Assembly: GCF_003946675.1 (NCBI RefSeq)
Contig: NZ_RHOT01000001.1
Span: 62,001 to 126,000 of the forward strand
DNA from: Lapidilactobacillus gannanensis
Lineage (GTDB): Bacteria; Bacillota; Bacilli; Lactobacillales; Lactobacillaceae
Direction: 5' to 3'
Length of the DNA stretch: 64,000 nt
The translations under genes and the position numbers were made by a program. The notes under the pieces were generated by a model that saw only the letters and a list, made by a program, of their open reading frames with translations, ran no database searches and had not been told where the DNA came from. Below are positions 26,143 through 35,511 of this stretch, piece by piece. Every line of letters starts with the position of its first letter. Position 1 is the stretch's first letter.

Positions 26143-27360
26143 ATGTCAGAAAAAAGACGTGACAATAAAGGTCGAATCTTAAAGACTGGAGAGAGCCAAC
26201 GAAAAGACGGAAGATACTTATACAAATATATAGATTCATTTGGAGAACCGCAATTTGTTTACTCGTGGAAACTTGTGGCTACAGACCGAGTACCAGCAGG
26301 AAAGCGTGATTGTATCTCACTTAGAGAGAAAATCGCAGAGTTACAGAAAGACATTCATGATGGTATTGATGTTGTAGGAAAGAAAATGACACTCTGCCAG
26401 CTTTACGCAAAACAGAACGCTCAAAGACCAAAGGTTAGAAAAAACACTGAAACTGGACGCAAATATCTTATGGATATTTTGAAGAAAGACAAGTTAGGTG
26501 TAAGAAGTATTGACAGTATTAAGCCATCAGACGCTAAAGAATGGGCTATTAGAATGAGTGAAAATGGTTATGCTTATCAAACCATCAATAACTACAAACG
26601 TTCTTTAAAGGCTTCATTCTATATTGCTATACAAGATGATTGTGTTCGGAAGAATCCATTTGACTTTCAACTGAAAGCAGTTCTTGATGATGATACTGTC
26701 CCTAAGACCGTACTAACAGAAGAACAGGAAGAAAAACTGTTAGCCTTTGCAAAAGCTGATAAAACCTACAGCAAAAATTATGATGAAATTCTGATACTCT
26801 TAAAAACAGGTCTTCGTATTTCAGAGTTTGGTGGTTTGACACTTCCAGATTTAGATTTTGAGAATCGTCTTGTCAATATAGACCATCAGCTATTGAGAGA
26901 TACTGAAATTGGGTACTACATTGAAACACCAAAGACCAAAAGTGGCGAACGTCAAGTTCCTATGGTTGAAGAAGCCTATCAAGCATTTAAGCGAGTGTTA
27001 GCGAATCGAAAGAATGATAAGCGTGTTGAGATTGATGGATATAGTGATTTCCTCTTTCTTAATAGAAAGAACTATCCAAAAGTGGCAAGTGATTACAACG
27101 GCATGATGAAAGGTCTTGTTAAGAAATACAATAAGTATAACGAGGATAAATTGCCACACATCACTCCACATAGTTTGCGACATACATTCTGTACCAACTA
27201 TGCAAATGCAGGAATGAATCCAAAGGCATTACAGTACATTATGGGACATGCTAATATAGCCATGACGCTGAACTATTACGCACATGCAACATTCGATTCT
27301 GCAATGGCAGAAATGAAACGCTTGAATAAAGAGAAGCAACAGGAGCGTCTTGTTGCTTAG
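26143..27360 (+). CDS. int: Tn916 tyrosine integrase
   Basis: The 405-residue recombinase cuts and joins the element ends. The N-terminal arm-binding domain (residues 1-75) recognises the AATTTACTACT repeats. The core-binding SAM-like domain is about 80-180. The catalytic domain carries Arg in LKTGLRISEFGGL (about R225), HSLRHTFCTNYANAGM with the HxxR pair (about 345-348), His in IMGHANIAMTL, and the nucleophile Tyr in LNYYAHAT (about Y379). The length is canonical. The right-end arm sites begin just after the stop. Confidence 0.97.
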   Translation: MSEKRRDNKGRILKTGESQRKDGRYLYKYIDSFGEPQFVYSWKLVATDRVPAGKRDCISLREKIAELQKDIHDGIDVVGKKMTLCQLYAKQNAQRPKVRKNTETGRKYLMDILKKDKLGVRSIDSIKPSDAKEWAIRMSENGYAYQTINNYKRSLKASFYIAIQDDCVRKNPFDFQLKAVLDDDTVPKTVLTEEQEEKLLAFAKADKTYSKNYDEILILLKTGLRISEFGGLTLPDLDFENRLVNIDHQLLRDTEIGYYIETPKTKSGERQVPMVEEAYQAFKRVLANRKNDKRVEIDGYSDFLFLNRKNYPKVASDYNGMMKGLVKKYNKYNEDKLPHITPHSLRHTFCTNYANAGMNPKALQYIMGHANIAMTLNYYAHATFDSAMAEMKRLNKEKQQERLVA

Positions 27361-27371
27361 TAGTACAAATG

Positions 27372-27393
27372 AATTTACTACTTATTTACCACT
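27372..27393. repeat. Right-end DR-2 integrase arm sites
   Basis: AATTTACTACT (27372-27382) followed by TATTTACCACT (27383-27393, 9 of 11 matching). They lie about 140 bp inside the right end and correspond to the left-end repeats bound by Int. Confidence 0.8.
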
Positions 27394-27763
27394 TCTGACA
27401 GCTAAGACATGAGGAAATATGCAAAGAAACGTGAAGTATCTTCCTACAGTAAAAATACTCGAAAGCACATAGAATAAGGCTTTACGAGCATTTAAGAAAA
27501 TATAAAAAGATAATTAGAAATTTATACTTTGTTTAATACCAAAATATATTGCTTCATCAATATCCCCTTACATCATGGCCAGAATATTAGGTTTTAGCGA
27601 ACCATATTATTCAATCTTTGACCTGTCTAAAAGCTTTATCGAGTTATTTTTATCATCATCTGAATTTCACTTACGCCTACAATATACTGAAAAAGCCATA
27701 TCTTCTGACTGCAAAAGCCTTTATGTTACAATAGAAGCAGATAGATTTGAGGAGGACTCAGTC

Positions 27764-28393
27764 ATGATTAGAAATGTGGTTTTTGATATTGATGGCACCT
27801 TAATTGATACTGAAAAAGCTTATATGAACGCCTTATTAGATGTTGCCAACGACCAACGGCATCTAGATTTCACCTATGATCAAGTTGTTGCGATTTATGG
27901 TATTCCCGGAATTGCCGGCCTAAAACAATTAGGGTTCACTGATGCAGAGGTTCCTGAAGTTTTACAGGCTTGGTATCAGGCATTTGCCAAGTATCAAGAC
28001 TTGGTTGCTGTTTTTCCAGGAATCATTAACACCTTGAAAGAACTGCAAAAGTATGATGTTGAATTAGGGGTAGTGACTTCCAAAACTAATGATGAGTTGG
28101 CTGCTGACTTCACACCACGTGGCCTAACACCATTTTTCCGCAATATTATTACTTCTTCTGATACGAAGAAACATAAACCCAATCCAGAACCACTGCTCAA
28201 AATGATTGAAATTTCAGAAATTCCCGCCAACGAAACGCTTTACGTTGGTGATACTATTTTCGATTTACAATCTGCTAAAGGCGCCGGTGCTAAATTCGGT
28301 GTCGCTGGCTGGGGTGCACATAACCACGGTCAATTTGGCGACATGGACTACTACTTCTCACGCCCAGCTGAAATCATTGATGTGATTCGTTAA
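27764..28393 (+). CDS. HAD-superfamily hydrolase, phosphoglycolate-phosphatase type
   Basis: The 209-residue cytosolic phosphatase starts with motif I VFDIDGTLIDTE (Asp8, Asp10). It has an alpha-helical cap (about residues 18-80), motif II VVTSKT (about 104-109), Lys in KKHKPNPEPL (about 138-147) and motif IV YVGDTIFDLQSAKGAG (about 161-176). This is subfamily IA, like Gph and beta-phosphoglucomutase relatives; the substrate is unknown. The start at 27764 has GAGGAGG nine bases before it. The frame is open upstream to 27575, but that part has no family similarity. It is the first chromosomal gene after Tn916. Confidence 0.88.
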   Translation: MIRNVVFDIDGTLIDTEKAYMNALLDVANDQRHLDFTYDQVVAIYGIPGIAGLKQLGFTDAEVPEVLQAWYQAFAKYQDLVAVFPGIINTLKELQKYDVELGVVTSKTNDELAADFTPRGLTPFFRNIITSSDTKKHKPNPEPLLKMIEISEIPANETLYVGDTIFDLQSAKGAGAKFGVAGWGAHNHGQFGDMDYYFSRPAEIIDVIR

Positions 28394-28415
28394 AACAAAA
28401 ATCAAATTGATCAAC

Positions 28416-28445
28416 CGACAGGCCCATTGACTGTCGTTTTTTTTG
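28416..28445 (+). terminator. Terminator of the HAD gene
   Basis: CGACAG pairs with CTGTCG around a 9-nt loop, then nine T bases follow, 22 bp after the HAD stop. Confidence 0.85.
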
Positions 28446-28565
28446 TTGTAAAGTAATAAGCTTCAACTAACGCCCGCAACATTTCGCATTCCGCCGGCTG
28501 CAACGGAGTTATCATTTTTTTACTTAAAACAATTTCAGATTTAACAAAATCAATTATTTTTCTTA

Positions 28566-28603
28566 TGAAAGCGTTGACGTTAACTTCAAATATGGCGTAT
28601 TCT
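28566..28603 (+). promoter_or_regulatory. cre site and promoter of the mutarotase gene
   Basis: TGAAAGCGTTGACG (28566-28579) fits the CcpA cre consensus with one mismatch. Its end is also the -35 (TTGACG), followed by an 18-nt spacer and TATTCT (28598-28603). The overlap implies catabolite repression and argues that the real start codon lies downstream, at 28640. Confidence 0.65.
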
Positions 28604-28639
28604 GAAATAGAGTCTTATTTGAAGGGAGTTTTGCAGAAT

Positions 28640-29662
28640 ATGCAAGCTAAGCAAACAGTTTTCGATACTCTAAATGGTGAAGATATCAATCAATATTCTC
28701 TAACCAATACCAATGGCGTCACTTTATCATGCCTGTCTTATGGTGCCAACTGGTATGAACTCAAAGTTCCAACAACTAATGGCGACCAAAACTTAATTTT
28801 GAATTTTCCAAAAATCAATGACTACGTGACGACTAATCCTTATCTGAACATGTCAATTGGCCGGACGGCTGGTCGAATTGGCGCTGGTAAATTTAAAATT
28901 GGCGAGCATGAATACAAAGCACCGACCAACGAAAGTGGCAATACTTTGCATGGCGGCATTCATGGTTTTAATGAAATTAATTGGGCTGGTAAAATTGCTG
29001 CCAATCAGATCATTTTCACCCACACCGTCACTAGCCAAGCTGATGGTTTCCCTGGAGATCTTGATGTAACCATCACTTACACCCTAACTGATGACAATCG
29101 CATCTATCTTGATTACAAAGTAGTTAGTCATGGCGAAACAGTCTTTAACCCAACAAATCATGCTTACTTCAACCTGAACCATGCCGATCAAAATATTAAG
29201 AATTTAGAACTATTCCTGCGCAGTAGTCAGCGTTTGGAGTTGGGCGACGCTAAAATTCCAACTGGTAAAACACTGGCAAATACGGAGACACCGTATGATT
29301 TCCAAACCACTAAAGCTTTAGGCGCCGCCATCGATGGCCTGCAAGACATTCCTGAAAAAGGATTGGACGATGTTTTCTTAATTGACCAACATGCTGACAA
29401 TGAGCCGATTGCTATTTTAGCAAACCCGGACGAGAATCTTCGCGTCAAAATTTTCAGCCAGCGAAATGCAATTGTTTGTTTCACTGCCAATGGTTTTGGT
29501 GCCGACCAACCTTACATTGATAAAACTGGTCAGCCATATGTTGGTGTTGCCTTGGAATCACAAATCACGCCTAATGCGATTTTCGATCCGGCCTATGGAG
29601 ATTTAACTTTACACGATGGTGAGACCAAACATTATCAAACCCATTACTTGGTTGAATTTTAA
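28640..29662 (+). CDS. galM: Aldose 1-epimerase (galactose mutarotase family)
   Basis: The 340-residue cytosolic enzyme interconverts alpha and beta sugar anomers. Family marks are SIGRTAGRIGAG (about residues 71-82), GNTLHGGIHGF (about 100-110), catalytic His in NPTNHAYFNLNH (about 176), and the catalytic Glu in GVALESQITPNA (about E306). I chose ATG 28640, after GGGAG, over an upstream in-frame ATG at 28565 that lies in a cre/promoter. It stands alone, upstream of a GH127 arabinofuranosidase; the mutarotase could act on released arabinose, xylose, galactose or glucose. Confidence 0.88.
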   Translation: MQAKQTVFDTLNGEDINQYSLTNTNGVTLSCLSYGANWYELKVPTTNGDQNLILNFPKINDYVTTNPYLNMSIGRTAGRIGAGKFKIGEHEYKAPTNESGNTLHGGIHGFNEINWAGKIAANQIIFTHTVTSQADGFPGDLDVTITYTLTDDNRIYLDYKVVSHGETVFNPTNHAYFNLNHADQNIKNLELFLRSSQRLELGDAKIPTGKTLANTETPYDFQTTKALGAAIDGLQDIPEKGLDDVFLIDQHADNEPIAILANPDENLRVKIFSQRNAIVCFTANGFGADQPYIDKTGQPYVGVALESQITPNAIFDPAYGDLTLHDGETKHYQTHYLVEF

Positions 29663-29710
29663 TCACTACCAGATTAAAATCTGAATCTCGCTAAAACAGA
29701 TAAAGAATGT

Positions 29711-30095
29711 CGAAACAGAATTAGTTTTGACGCCATTCCGTCTGGAATTGATTCTGTGCATCTCACCATTGTTACAGGTTAAGGCAATTTTTGTAAGACT
29801 AATCAACTTGATTCAAAATGCAGTAACAACTGAATAGTTGTACCCAAAAAGTCTGCATGACAGTTTCTGAATTCCCAGAAAAAGTGTCATGCAGGCTTTG
29901 TTAGTTAGTGCCATCTTTTTTCTGAGAAGTATGCTGAGTTCAGCTACTTTCCACCAATAATTGCTGGGTGATTTTAGTGACATGGAACGCCGTAGTCATC
30001 ATTTGAATCTTAACTGGGTTTGAATAATTGACAGTCATAGTAAGACTAGCCTTAAATCGCCCAGCAACTACCTTTCAAATTGAGGAAGACTTGGC
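29711..30095. repeat. Composite intergenic repeat, copy A (short form)
   Basis: It begins CGAAACAGAATTAGTTTTGA and ends AGGAAGACTTGGCA, as other copies do. Internal hairpin: GTCTGCATGACA (29851-29862) with TGTCATGCAGGC (29885-29896). Terminal stem: TTGCTGGGTGATTT (29961-29974) with AAATCGCCCAGCAA (30054-30067). There is no coding frame. It fills most of the 556-bp spacer before the GH127 gene; 30096-30218 should hold that gene's promoter. Confidence 0.8.
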
Positions 30096-30218
30096 AAAAA
30101 TCTACTTCAAAATAAGATAGTCGGTTTTGTCCATCTTTTTCTACAACTATGACAGTTTCTTCGATTAGAGAAAGCCTTTACACTTAGAACAGTTAAGCCA
30201 ATAAAGGAGCTTGTTGAA

Positions 30219-32186
30219 ATGAAACAACCTAAAATTCAAATTACGGATTCATTTTGGTCGAAATATCGTCAAATTGTTAAAGACGTGATGATTCCTTATC
30301 AGTGGTCAGTGATCAATGACGACGTTAAAATCGATATTGAACGAGAAAATGCTAATGCTTTTCGTGCAAGTGAAAAAAGTCATGCGATTCAGAATTTAAA
30401 AATTGCTGCCGGCTTGGCCAAAGGTGATTTTTATGGCTTTTGGTTCCAAGATTCTGACGTTTACAAATGGCTGGAAGCAGTCGCTTATGCCCTGCGGTAT
30501 GCTCCTGATCAGGCACTTCAACAAACCGCTGATGGCGTCGTTGCATTAATTAGCCAAGCGCAAGAAGACGATGGCTATTTAGATACTTTCTTTCAAATTC
30601 GCGCGCCACAATTAAAGTTCCAGCATGTTTCCTTTAGCCATGAGCTTTATTGTATGGGTCATTATATTGAAGCTGGGGTGGCTTATTATGAAACTACCAG
30701 AAATCAATTAGCCTTGACCATTGCTACTAAAATGGCTGATTGTATTGATGCTCACTTTGGTCCCGCAGCCAATAAAATGCACGGCTATCCTGGCCATCCG
30801 GAACTAGAACTGGCACTGGCTAAATTAGCTGACCTGACTAACGAAACTCGTTACAGCAATTTAGCAGCTTACATGATCAATCAACGTGGCACCAAACCTA
30901 ACTTTTTTGCCGAACAAGCCGCCAATAATGAACCACTACCCGCTGATTTTCCTTTTGGTGAACCAGATGACAACGGTCAAAAGTACTTTCAAAACCATGT
31001 CCCGGTTCGCGAACTAAAGGCAGCTGAGGGACATGCCGTGCGGATGACTTATTTGCTGACTGGCATGGCGCACGTGGCACGACAAACTAATGACGCTAGT
31101 TTACAAGCGGCTTGTCAACGACTGTGGAAAAACATTGTGGATAAGCAAATGTATTTAACTGGTGGCATCGGTGCAACCGTCGCTGGCGAAGCTTTCACGT
31201 TTGACTATGATTTACCTAATGATACGATGTACTGTGAAACTTGTGCTTCTTGTGCCATGGTCTTTTTTGCCAAACAAATGTTGGAGAATAATCCTGACGG
31301 TGAATATGCAGACGTGATGGAGCGGGAATTATTCAATGGCACCATTAGTGGCATGGCGCTTGATGGTCAACACTTTTTCTACGTTAACCCTCTAGCCGTT
31401 AATCCTGAAGCCAGTGCGCTTGATCCCAACAAATCACACGTTAAGATAACTCGGCCAGCCTGGTTTGGTTGTGCCTGCTGTCCACCAAACTTGGCGCGCC
31501 TAATTGCTTCCCTGGATCAATACTTATACACCGTTAAAAGTGACACGATTTACAGCAACCAATTTATCGCCCACCAAGCTAAATTTGGTAACGACATCCA
31601 AGTTGAACAAGTGGGGCACTATCCTTGGTCAGGCACCATCAACTACACCATCAAAACCCAAAATGATCCTGAGTTCACCTTTGCCATTCGTGTGCCAAAT
31701 TGGTCCCAAGCCAGCTACACTGTTAAAATTAACGGTCAACCACAAAAAATCGCTTTGGATCGAGGCTACCTCAAATTTATGGGTCCTTGGTCAGCGAGCA
31801 CGACAATTGAGCTAGTCTTGGACATGAGCGTCCGCACTACGCAAGCCAACCCGCTGGTCAGCGCTGATTTGGGCAAAGTTGCAATTGAGCGGGGACCGCT
31901 AGTTTATTGTTTGGAACAAGCTGATAACGGTGCACATTTACCTGAGCTAAGCCTAGCTGCTGAGGCCACTTTTGAAGTTAAAAATAATCATGATTTAGGT
32001 TTACCAATGAAATTAACCACAGTTTCCACAACTGGTGCAAAACTCACGGCAATTGATTCCGAGCAACTTTACCAATCAGCCGCCACTGCAAGAGCAACAA
32101 TTCCTGCAGAATTAACGTTTATCCCTTACTTTGCTTGGGCTAACCGTCAGCCAGGCGAGATGCAAGTTTGGACACGACAACAATAA
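30219..32186 (+). CDS. GH127 beta-L-arabinofuranosidase
   Basis: The 655-residue intracellular enzyme (no signal peptide) removes beta-L-arabinofuranosyl units. An (alpha/alpha)6 barrel comes first, with beta-sandwich domains after about residue 430. The zinc/cysteine active site of GH127 is complete. Acid/base Glu is in VAGEAFTF (E324). The MYCETCAS motif gives E340 and C342, and WFGCACCPPN gives C420 (the nucleophile position) and C421. These match E322, E338, C340, C417 and C418 of HypBA1 with a small offset. AAAGGAG precedes the ATG. The enzyme would release free arabinose from hydroxyproline-linked or arabinan side chains. Confidence 0.93.
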   Translation: MKQPKIQITDSFWSKYRQIVKDVMIPYQWSVINDDVKIDIERENANAFRASEKSHAIQNLKIAAGLAKGDFYGFWFQDSDVYKWLEAVAYALRYAPDQALQQTADGVVALISQAQEDDGYLDTFFQIRAPQLKFQHVSFSHELYCMGHYIEAGVAYYETTRNQLALTIATKMADCIDAHFGPAANKMHGYPGHPELELALAKLADLTNETRYSNLAAYMINQRGTKPNFFAEQAANNEPLPADFPFGEPDDNGQKYFQNHVPVRELKAAEGHAVRMTYLLTGMAHVARQTNDASLQAACQRLWKNIVDKQMYLTGGIGATVAGEAFTFDYDLPNDTMYCETCASCAMVFFAKQMLENNPDGEYADVMERELFNGTISGMALDGQHFFYVNPLAVNPEASALDPNKSHVKITRPAWFGCACCPPNLARLIASLDQYLYTVKSDTIYSNQFIAHQAKFGNDIQVEQVGHYPWSGTINYTIKTQNDPEFTFAIRVPNWSQASYTVKINGQPQKIALDRGYLKFMGPWSASTTIELVLDMSVRTTQANPLVSADLGKVAIERGPLVYCLEQADNGAHLPELSLAAEATFEVKNNHDLGLPMKLTTVSTTGAKLTAIDSEQLYQSAATARATIPAELTFIPYFAWANRQPGEMQVWTRQQ

Positions 32187-32201
32187 TCCACAGTATTTAA
32201 A

Positions 32202-32249
32202 AACGGTCGTCACATGTTACCTGTTGATAACTTGGACGACTGTTTTTTT
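32202..32249 (+). terminator. Terminator of the GH127 gene
   Basis: AACGGTCGTC pairs with GACGACTGTT (one G-T pair) and is followed by seven T bases, 16 bp after the stop. Confidence 0.82.
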
Positions 32250-32260
32250 GTCTGTGCAGC

Positions 32261-33124
32261 ATCAAACGGAATTGGTTCTGACGCCATTGCGGGCTGCGGG
32301 TTGTGGAATGGTGCCGACATCGATTTTAGTTAACTACAGACCCAAGTTCAAAAGCACTAAAACCTAGTGAAGCTTTTGAAACAGAATTGGTTCTGACTGC
32401 ATTCCGGGCTGCGGGTTGTGGAACGCGGCCGACATCGATTGATGCCAATTACAAATCCAAGTTCAAAAGCGTTAAAACCTGGTGAAGTTATTAAAACAGA
32501 ATTGGTTCTGACTGCATTCCGGGCTGCGGGTTGTGGAACGCGGCCGAGATTGATTTGAGCTTATTGCTACGCAACAATATCAAATACAACCCTTTGTCTA
32601 ACTGCTAAAGCAGTAAGACAAATTTGGCTGCTACTCGCAAGCTCGGGCGCAAATAAAAACCATTGGCTGACAACCCGGTCCCTCCATTCCGTCTGGAGTT
32701 AAGTTAGTGACTTTCACTGTTGTTTGTGGTTAAGGCAGTGTTAGTAGGATTGAGCAACTTAATTCATTCAGCAATAATAATTGAATAGTAAGACAAAAAT
32801 AGCCTGTATGACATCTTTCAATTCCATCTCGAAAGATTGTCACACAGGCTTTGTAGTTCACTGCAATCTGATTTGCTTACATTGGTGCTCAATTCTGTTA
32901 GTTTCATCTGGTGGTTGCTGGGCGATTGGCGTCAGGTAAGGGGGTTTCTTTGCGTACGAGCGATTTTGCGAGAAGCAGTGAAATTATTCTTAACGGTTTA
33001 CCGTTTAGAATAAGGCTTGTATTTAAGATTTTTCGTAGAAAAAGCTTAAATCAATGCCCACGCCGTTCCACGCCCTAAAAATCGCCCAGCAACCACCTTC
33101 TCAAATTTGGGGGAGACTTGGCAC
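32261..33124. repeat. Composite intergenic repeat, copy B (longest, with 115-bp tandem units)
   Basis: The left part is tandem: ATTGGTTCTG recurs at 32271, 32386 and 32501, an exact 115-bp period. A middle part follows with GGCTGCTACTCGCAAGC, and a hairpin AGCCTGTATGACA (32801) with TGTCACACAGGCT (ending 32850). The terminal stem is GGTGGTTGCTGGGCGATT (32910-32927) with AATCGCCCAGCAACCACC (33080-33097), 18 bp and perfect. The right edge is GGGGGAGACTTGGCAC. No gene fits. It accounts for nearly all of the 977-bp spacer between GH127 and the convergent yczE-like gene. Confidence 0.88.
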
Positions 33125-33163
33125 TATTCCGCCAAAACTAGTTTACATTAAGAAGTCACAGCT

Positions 33164-33826
33164 CTATTCCACTTCAGTAACCTTAGGCCGGCTGTAATGT
33201 TCAATCAGTGGTGAGCCGATTTTTTCATCCCAGAAGACAATAAAGGGACCACAACAAAAGGCAGTGACAATCGTACCAATGCCCACGGGACCACCCACTA
33301 GTAAAGCCAATCCTAAGAAACTAATGTCTTGGATCAGCCGGACTGGTCGATAATGCCAGCCAGTGTGATCAACAATCATTGGCGAGATACCATCATAAGG
33401 TGAGGTGCCAACTTTGGCTGCCATATAAAATGATGCACCAAAAGTAAATATCAGCGTACCAATAATTAACATCACAATTTCAACTGGTAGTGAGACACTA
33501 GTCAGGTGAAACTGATCATGGTACATCGCCGTGAATAAATCAATGAAGAAACCGACACAGACCATGTTAAAAACACTACCAGTACCAATATACTTGCGGC
33601 CCCAGATTAACATCGCAATTAAAATGACCGCATTGATGATCAGTTGATAAATGCCCAGACTCATACCCAGCAATTTACCAACACCAATATTTGAAGCGGA
33701 GTAGGGATCGACGCCAACACCGGCAACTCGCAAAGTCGCGGCGCCAAAGCCTTGAATCGTCACACCAATTAGTGCGAAGCCACTGCGAATAGCGAGTTCT
33801 CGTGGTTGATAACCCAGAATTTTCAT
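33164..33826 (-). CDS. YczE/YitT-family integral membrane protein
   Basis: The 220-residue protein has five or six membrane helices (about residues 14-32, 55-78, 84-103, 113-137, 160-180, 183-203) and the YczE-type signatures GVGVDPYSASNIGVG and GTSPYDGISPMI, two related halves that suggest an internal duplication. The family is widespread in Firmicutes, and its transport role is not established. It lies 48 bp after xylB on the same strand, with its own GAGAGG site and an upstream cre-like palindrome, so it may belong to the pentose regulon. Xylose or xyloside transport is possible but unproven. Confidence 0.8.
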   Translation of the reverse strand: MKILGYQPRELAIRSGFALIGVTIQGFGAATLRVAGVGVDPYSASNIGVGKLLGMSLGIYQLIINAVILIAMLIWGRKYIGTGSVFNMVCVGFFIDLFTAMYHDQFHLTSVSLPVEIVMLIIGTLIFTFGASFYMAAKVGTSPYDGISPMIVDHTGWHYRPVRLIQDISFLGLALLVGGPVGIGTIVTAFCCGPFIVFWDEKIGSPLIEHYSRPKVTEVE

Positions 33827-33846
33827 ACTAAAAATTAAGACCTCTC

Positions 33847-33860
33847 AATTTGAATAAAGC
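33847..33860 (-). promoter_or_regulatory. cre-like site before the yczE-like gene
   Basis: ATAAAGCGTTTACG (plus strand) keeps the AAAGCGTTTAC core of the cre consensus (11 of 14). A TATAAT-like sequence lies just upstream on the minus strand (33864-33870 region). Confidence 0.5.
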
Positions 33861-33874
33861 GTTTACGCTCTGAA

Positions 33875-35383
33875 TTATACTTGATGTGACTCTTCGAAAT
33901 CTAGTAGCGCACCCGTCATTTTTTTCGTTTGGGGATAAATCTGTTGATAAATCTGATGTAACTGCTGATATTCGGCAACATGTTCTGGATTTGGCTGATA
34001 AACCTTTTTGACGGCGATAAATTTCTCTGCACAACCACTAAAGTCTGCAAACCAACCTAAGCCAACGGCGGCAATCATAGCTGCGCCCATGCCAGGTCCT
34101 TGCTCACTTTCCAAACGGACAACTTCCTTATTGAAGATATCAGCTTGAATTTGTAACCAGAGCTCACTTTTAGAACCGCCACCGATGGAAACTAATTGCT
34201 TAAAGTTCTTACCATTAGCTTCGTAAATGTCTAAAATATCGCGGAACGAGAAAACAATCCCTTCTAGCACGGCGCGGACAAAATCAGCGCGAGTTTGTTT
34301 GCCATCAATCCCAATAAAACTACCGCGGATTTTCGCATCAGCATAAGGCGTGCGTTCACCGACAATGTATGGTGCAAACAATAAACCGTGAGCACCAATT
34401 GTTGAAGTTGAGGCACTGCCAACGAAATCGTTAAACGATGCTTCTGGGGCAAAGGTCTTCTTAAACCAGCTCAAACTATAACCAGCAGCTAACGTAACCC
34501 CCATCGAATAAAATCGACCAGGAACAGCATGATTAAAGAAATGCAATTGACCATGATAGTCAGCTTGCGTATCGGGCTCATAAGCCAAGATAACGCCTGA
34601 AGTACCAATGCTGCACATTGCTTGATCAGGCCGTAAAATGCCTGCACCAATGGCACCACAAGCATTATCAGCACCACCACCAAAAACAGCAGTGCTAGTT
34701 GCTAAACCACTTTCTTTTGCAAAATCGGCTGAAATCATGCCGACTTGATCAGTTGCTTCAACTAATGGAGGGCAAATTGACATTGGCAGATCAAAAGCAT
34801 CGCAAACCTCTTGACTCCAAGCCTTCTTCGCAATATCCACCATCACTGTCCCGGCGGCGTCTGATAATTCCATATTCAGTGTGCCAGTCATGCGATAACG
34901 AACGTAATCTTTTGGTAAAACAAACGTTGCTGCTTGCTTGAAAATTTCAGGTTCATTTTCTTTGACCCAAAGAATCTTAGGCAAAGTGAACCCTTCGAGT
35001 GGTCGATTACGAGTAATTTCTAGGAACTTATCACCCATTTTAGCCATGATTTCTTCAGACTGCTTTGTCGTTCGGGTATCGTTCCAAAGAATTGCTGGAC
35101 GCAAAACTTTACCTGCAGCATCTAGTAATACTAAACCATGCATTTGACCGGAATAACTGAGCCCTTCAATATCACTGGCCGCAACTTTACTAGTCGCAAA
35201 TAATTTCTCGATCGCGTCCTTAACACCGCTGACCCAATCTTCGGGATTTTGTTCGCTATAACCTGGTTGTGGTTGTTGTAATGGATAAGCAGCACTAGCC
35301 TGAGCGGTCACAGCCCCGGATTGGTCAACTAACAGTACTTTAACTGCGCTAGTACCCAAATCAACGCCAATAACATACTTCAT
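33875..35383 (-). CDS. xylB: Xylulokinase
   Basis: The 502-residue FGGY-family kinase phosphorylates D-xylulose for the phosphoketolase or pentose-phosphate route. The N-terminal ATPase motif is [19 protein letters not shown] (residues 4-22), MHGLVLLD with the substrate-binding MH pair is near residue 78, and the C-terminal [19 protein letters not shown] (about 397-415) matches the FGGY signature 2. It follows xylA after a 128-bp gap containing a terminator-like hairpin, so its expression may be lower than that of xylA. The order xylA-xylB is standard. Confidence 0.95.
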   Translation of the reverse strand: MKYVIGVDLGTSAVKVLLVDQSGAVTAQASAAYPLQQPQPGYSEQNPEDWVSGVKDAIEKLFATSKVAASDIEGLSYSGQMHGLVLLDAAGKVLRPAILWNDTRTTKQSEEIMAKMGDKFLEITRNRPLEGFTLPKILWVKENEPEIFKQAATFVLPKDYVRYRMTGTLNMELSDAAGTVMVDIAKKAWSQEVCDAFDLPMSICPPLVEATDQVGMISADFAKESGLATSTAVFGGGADNACGAIGAGILRPDQAMCSIGTSGVILAYEPDTQADYHGQLHFFNHAVPGRFYSMGVTLAAGYSLSWFKKTFAPEASFNDFVGSASTSTIGAHGLLFAPYIVGERTPYADAKIRGSFIGIDGKQTRADFVRAVLEGIVFSFRDILDIYEANGKNFKQLVSIGGGSKSELWLQIQADIFNKEVVRLESEQGPGMGAAMIAAVGLGWFADFSGCAEKFIAVKKVYQPNPEHVAEYQQLHQIYQQIYPQTKKMTGALLDFEESHQV

Positions 35384-35407
35384 GATTTTCCCTCACTTTT
35401 TCCATAA

Positions 35408-35492
35408 AAAAAGAGCCAGGCAAACACCTGACTGTTAAGTCCGTCTTTGCCACATCTTTGTGTCAAAGCAATGTGATTGCCTTACTCTTTTT
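35408..35492 (-). terminator. Large hairpin between xylA and xylB
   Basis: On the minus strand AAAAAGAG, then AGGCAA, pairs with TTGCCT, then CTCTTTTT, with two unpaired bases between the blocks; a T-run follows. It could end most xylA transcripts or stabilise the xylA part of a xylAB message. Confidence 0.65.
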
Positions 35493-35511
35493 CTGGTTTT
35501 TTATTTAATGA

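Larger units (their letters stand above)
9503..27534 (+). mobile_element. Tn916 integrative conjugative element carrying tet(M)
   Basis: The block holds the whole Tn916 gene order: orf24-orf13, the tet(M) leader and tet(M), orf6, orf9, orf10, orf7, orf8, xis and int. I set the ends where the junctions fit the Tn916 target rule. On the left is ATTTTT, six bases (AAACTA, 9497-9502), then AAAATAGCATAAAAATC; on the right ACTTTGTTT, six bases (AATACC, 27535-27540), then AAAATATATT. The enclosed length is 18,032 bp, which is the length I remember for canonical Tn916. Both ends carry Int arm-type repeats. All genes appear intact, so excision and conjugation should be possible. The six-base flanks are the non-matching coupling sequences expected of this integrase. 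Confidence 0.96.

Noticed and set aside
27575-27763. N-terminal extension of the HAD protein
   Set aside because: The extra 63 residues show no similarity to HAD proteins, and a strong GAGGAGG site precedes the internal ATG.
29711-33124. Composite repeats read as CRISPR arrays
   Set aside because: The 115-bp units are much longer than CRISPR repeats, are directly tandem without unique spacers, and no cas genes are present.
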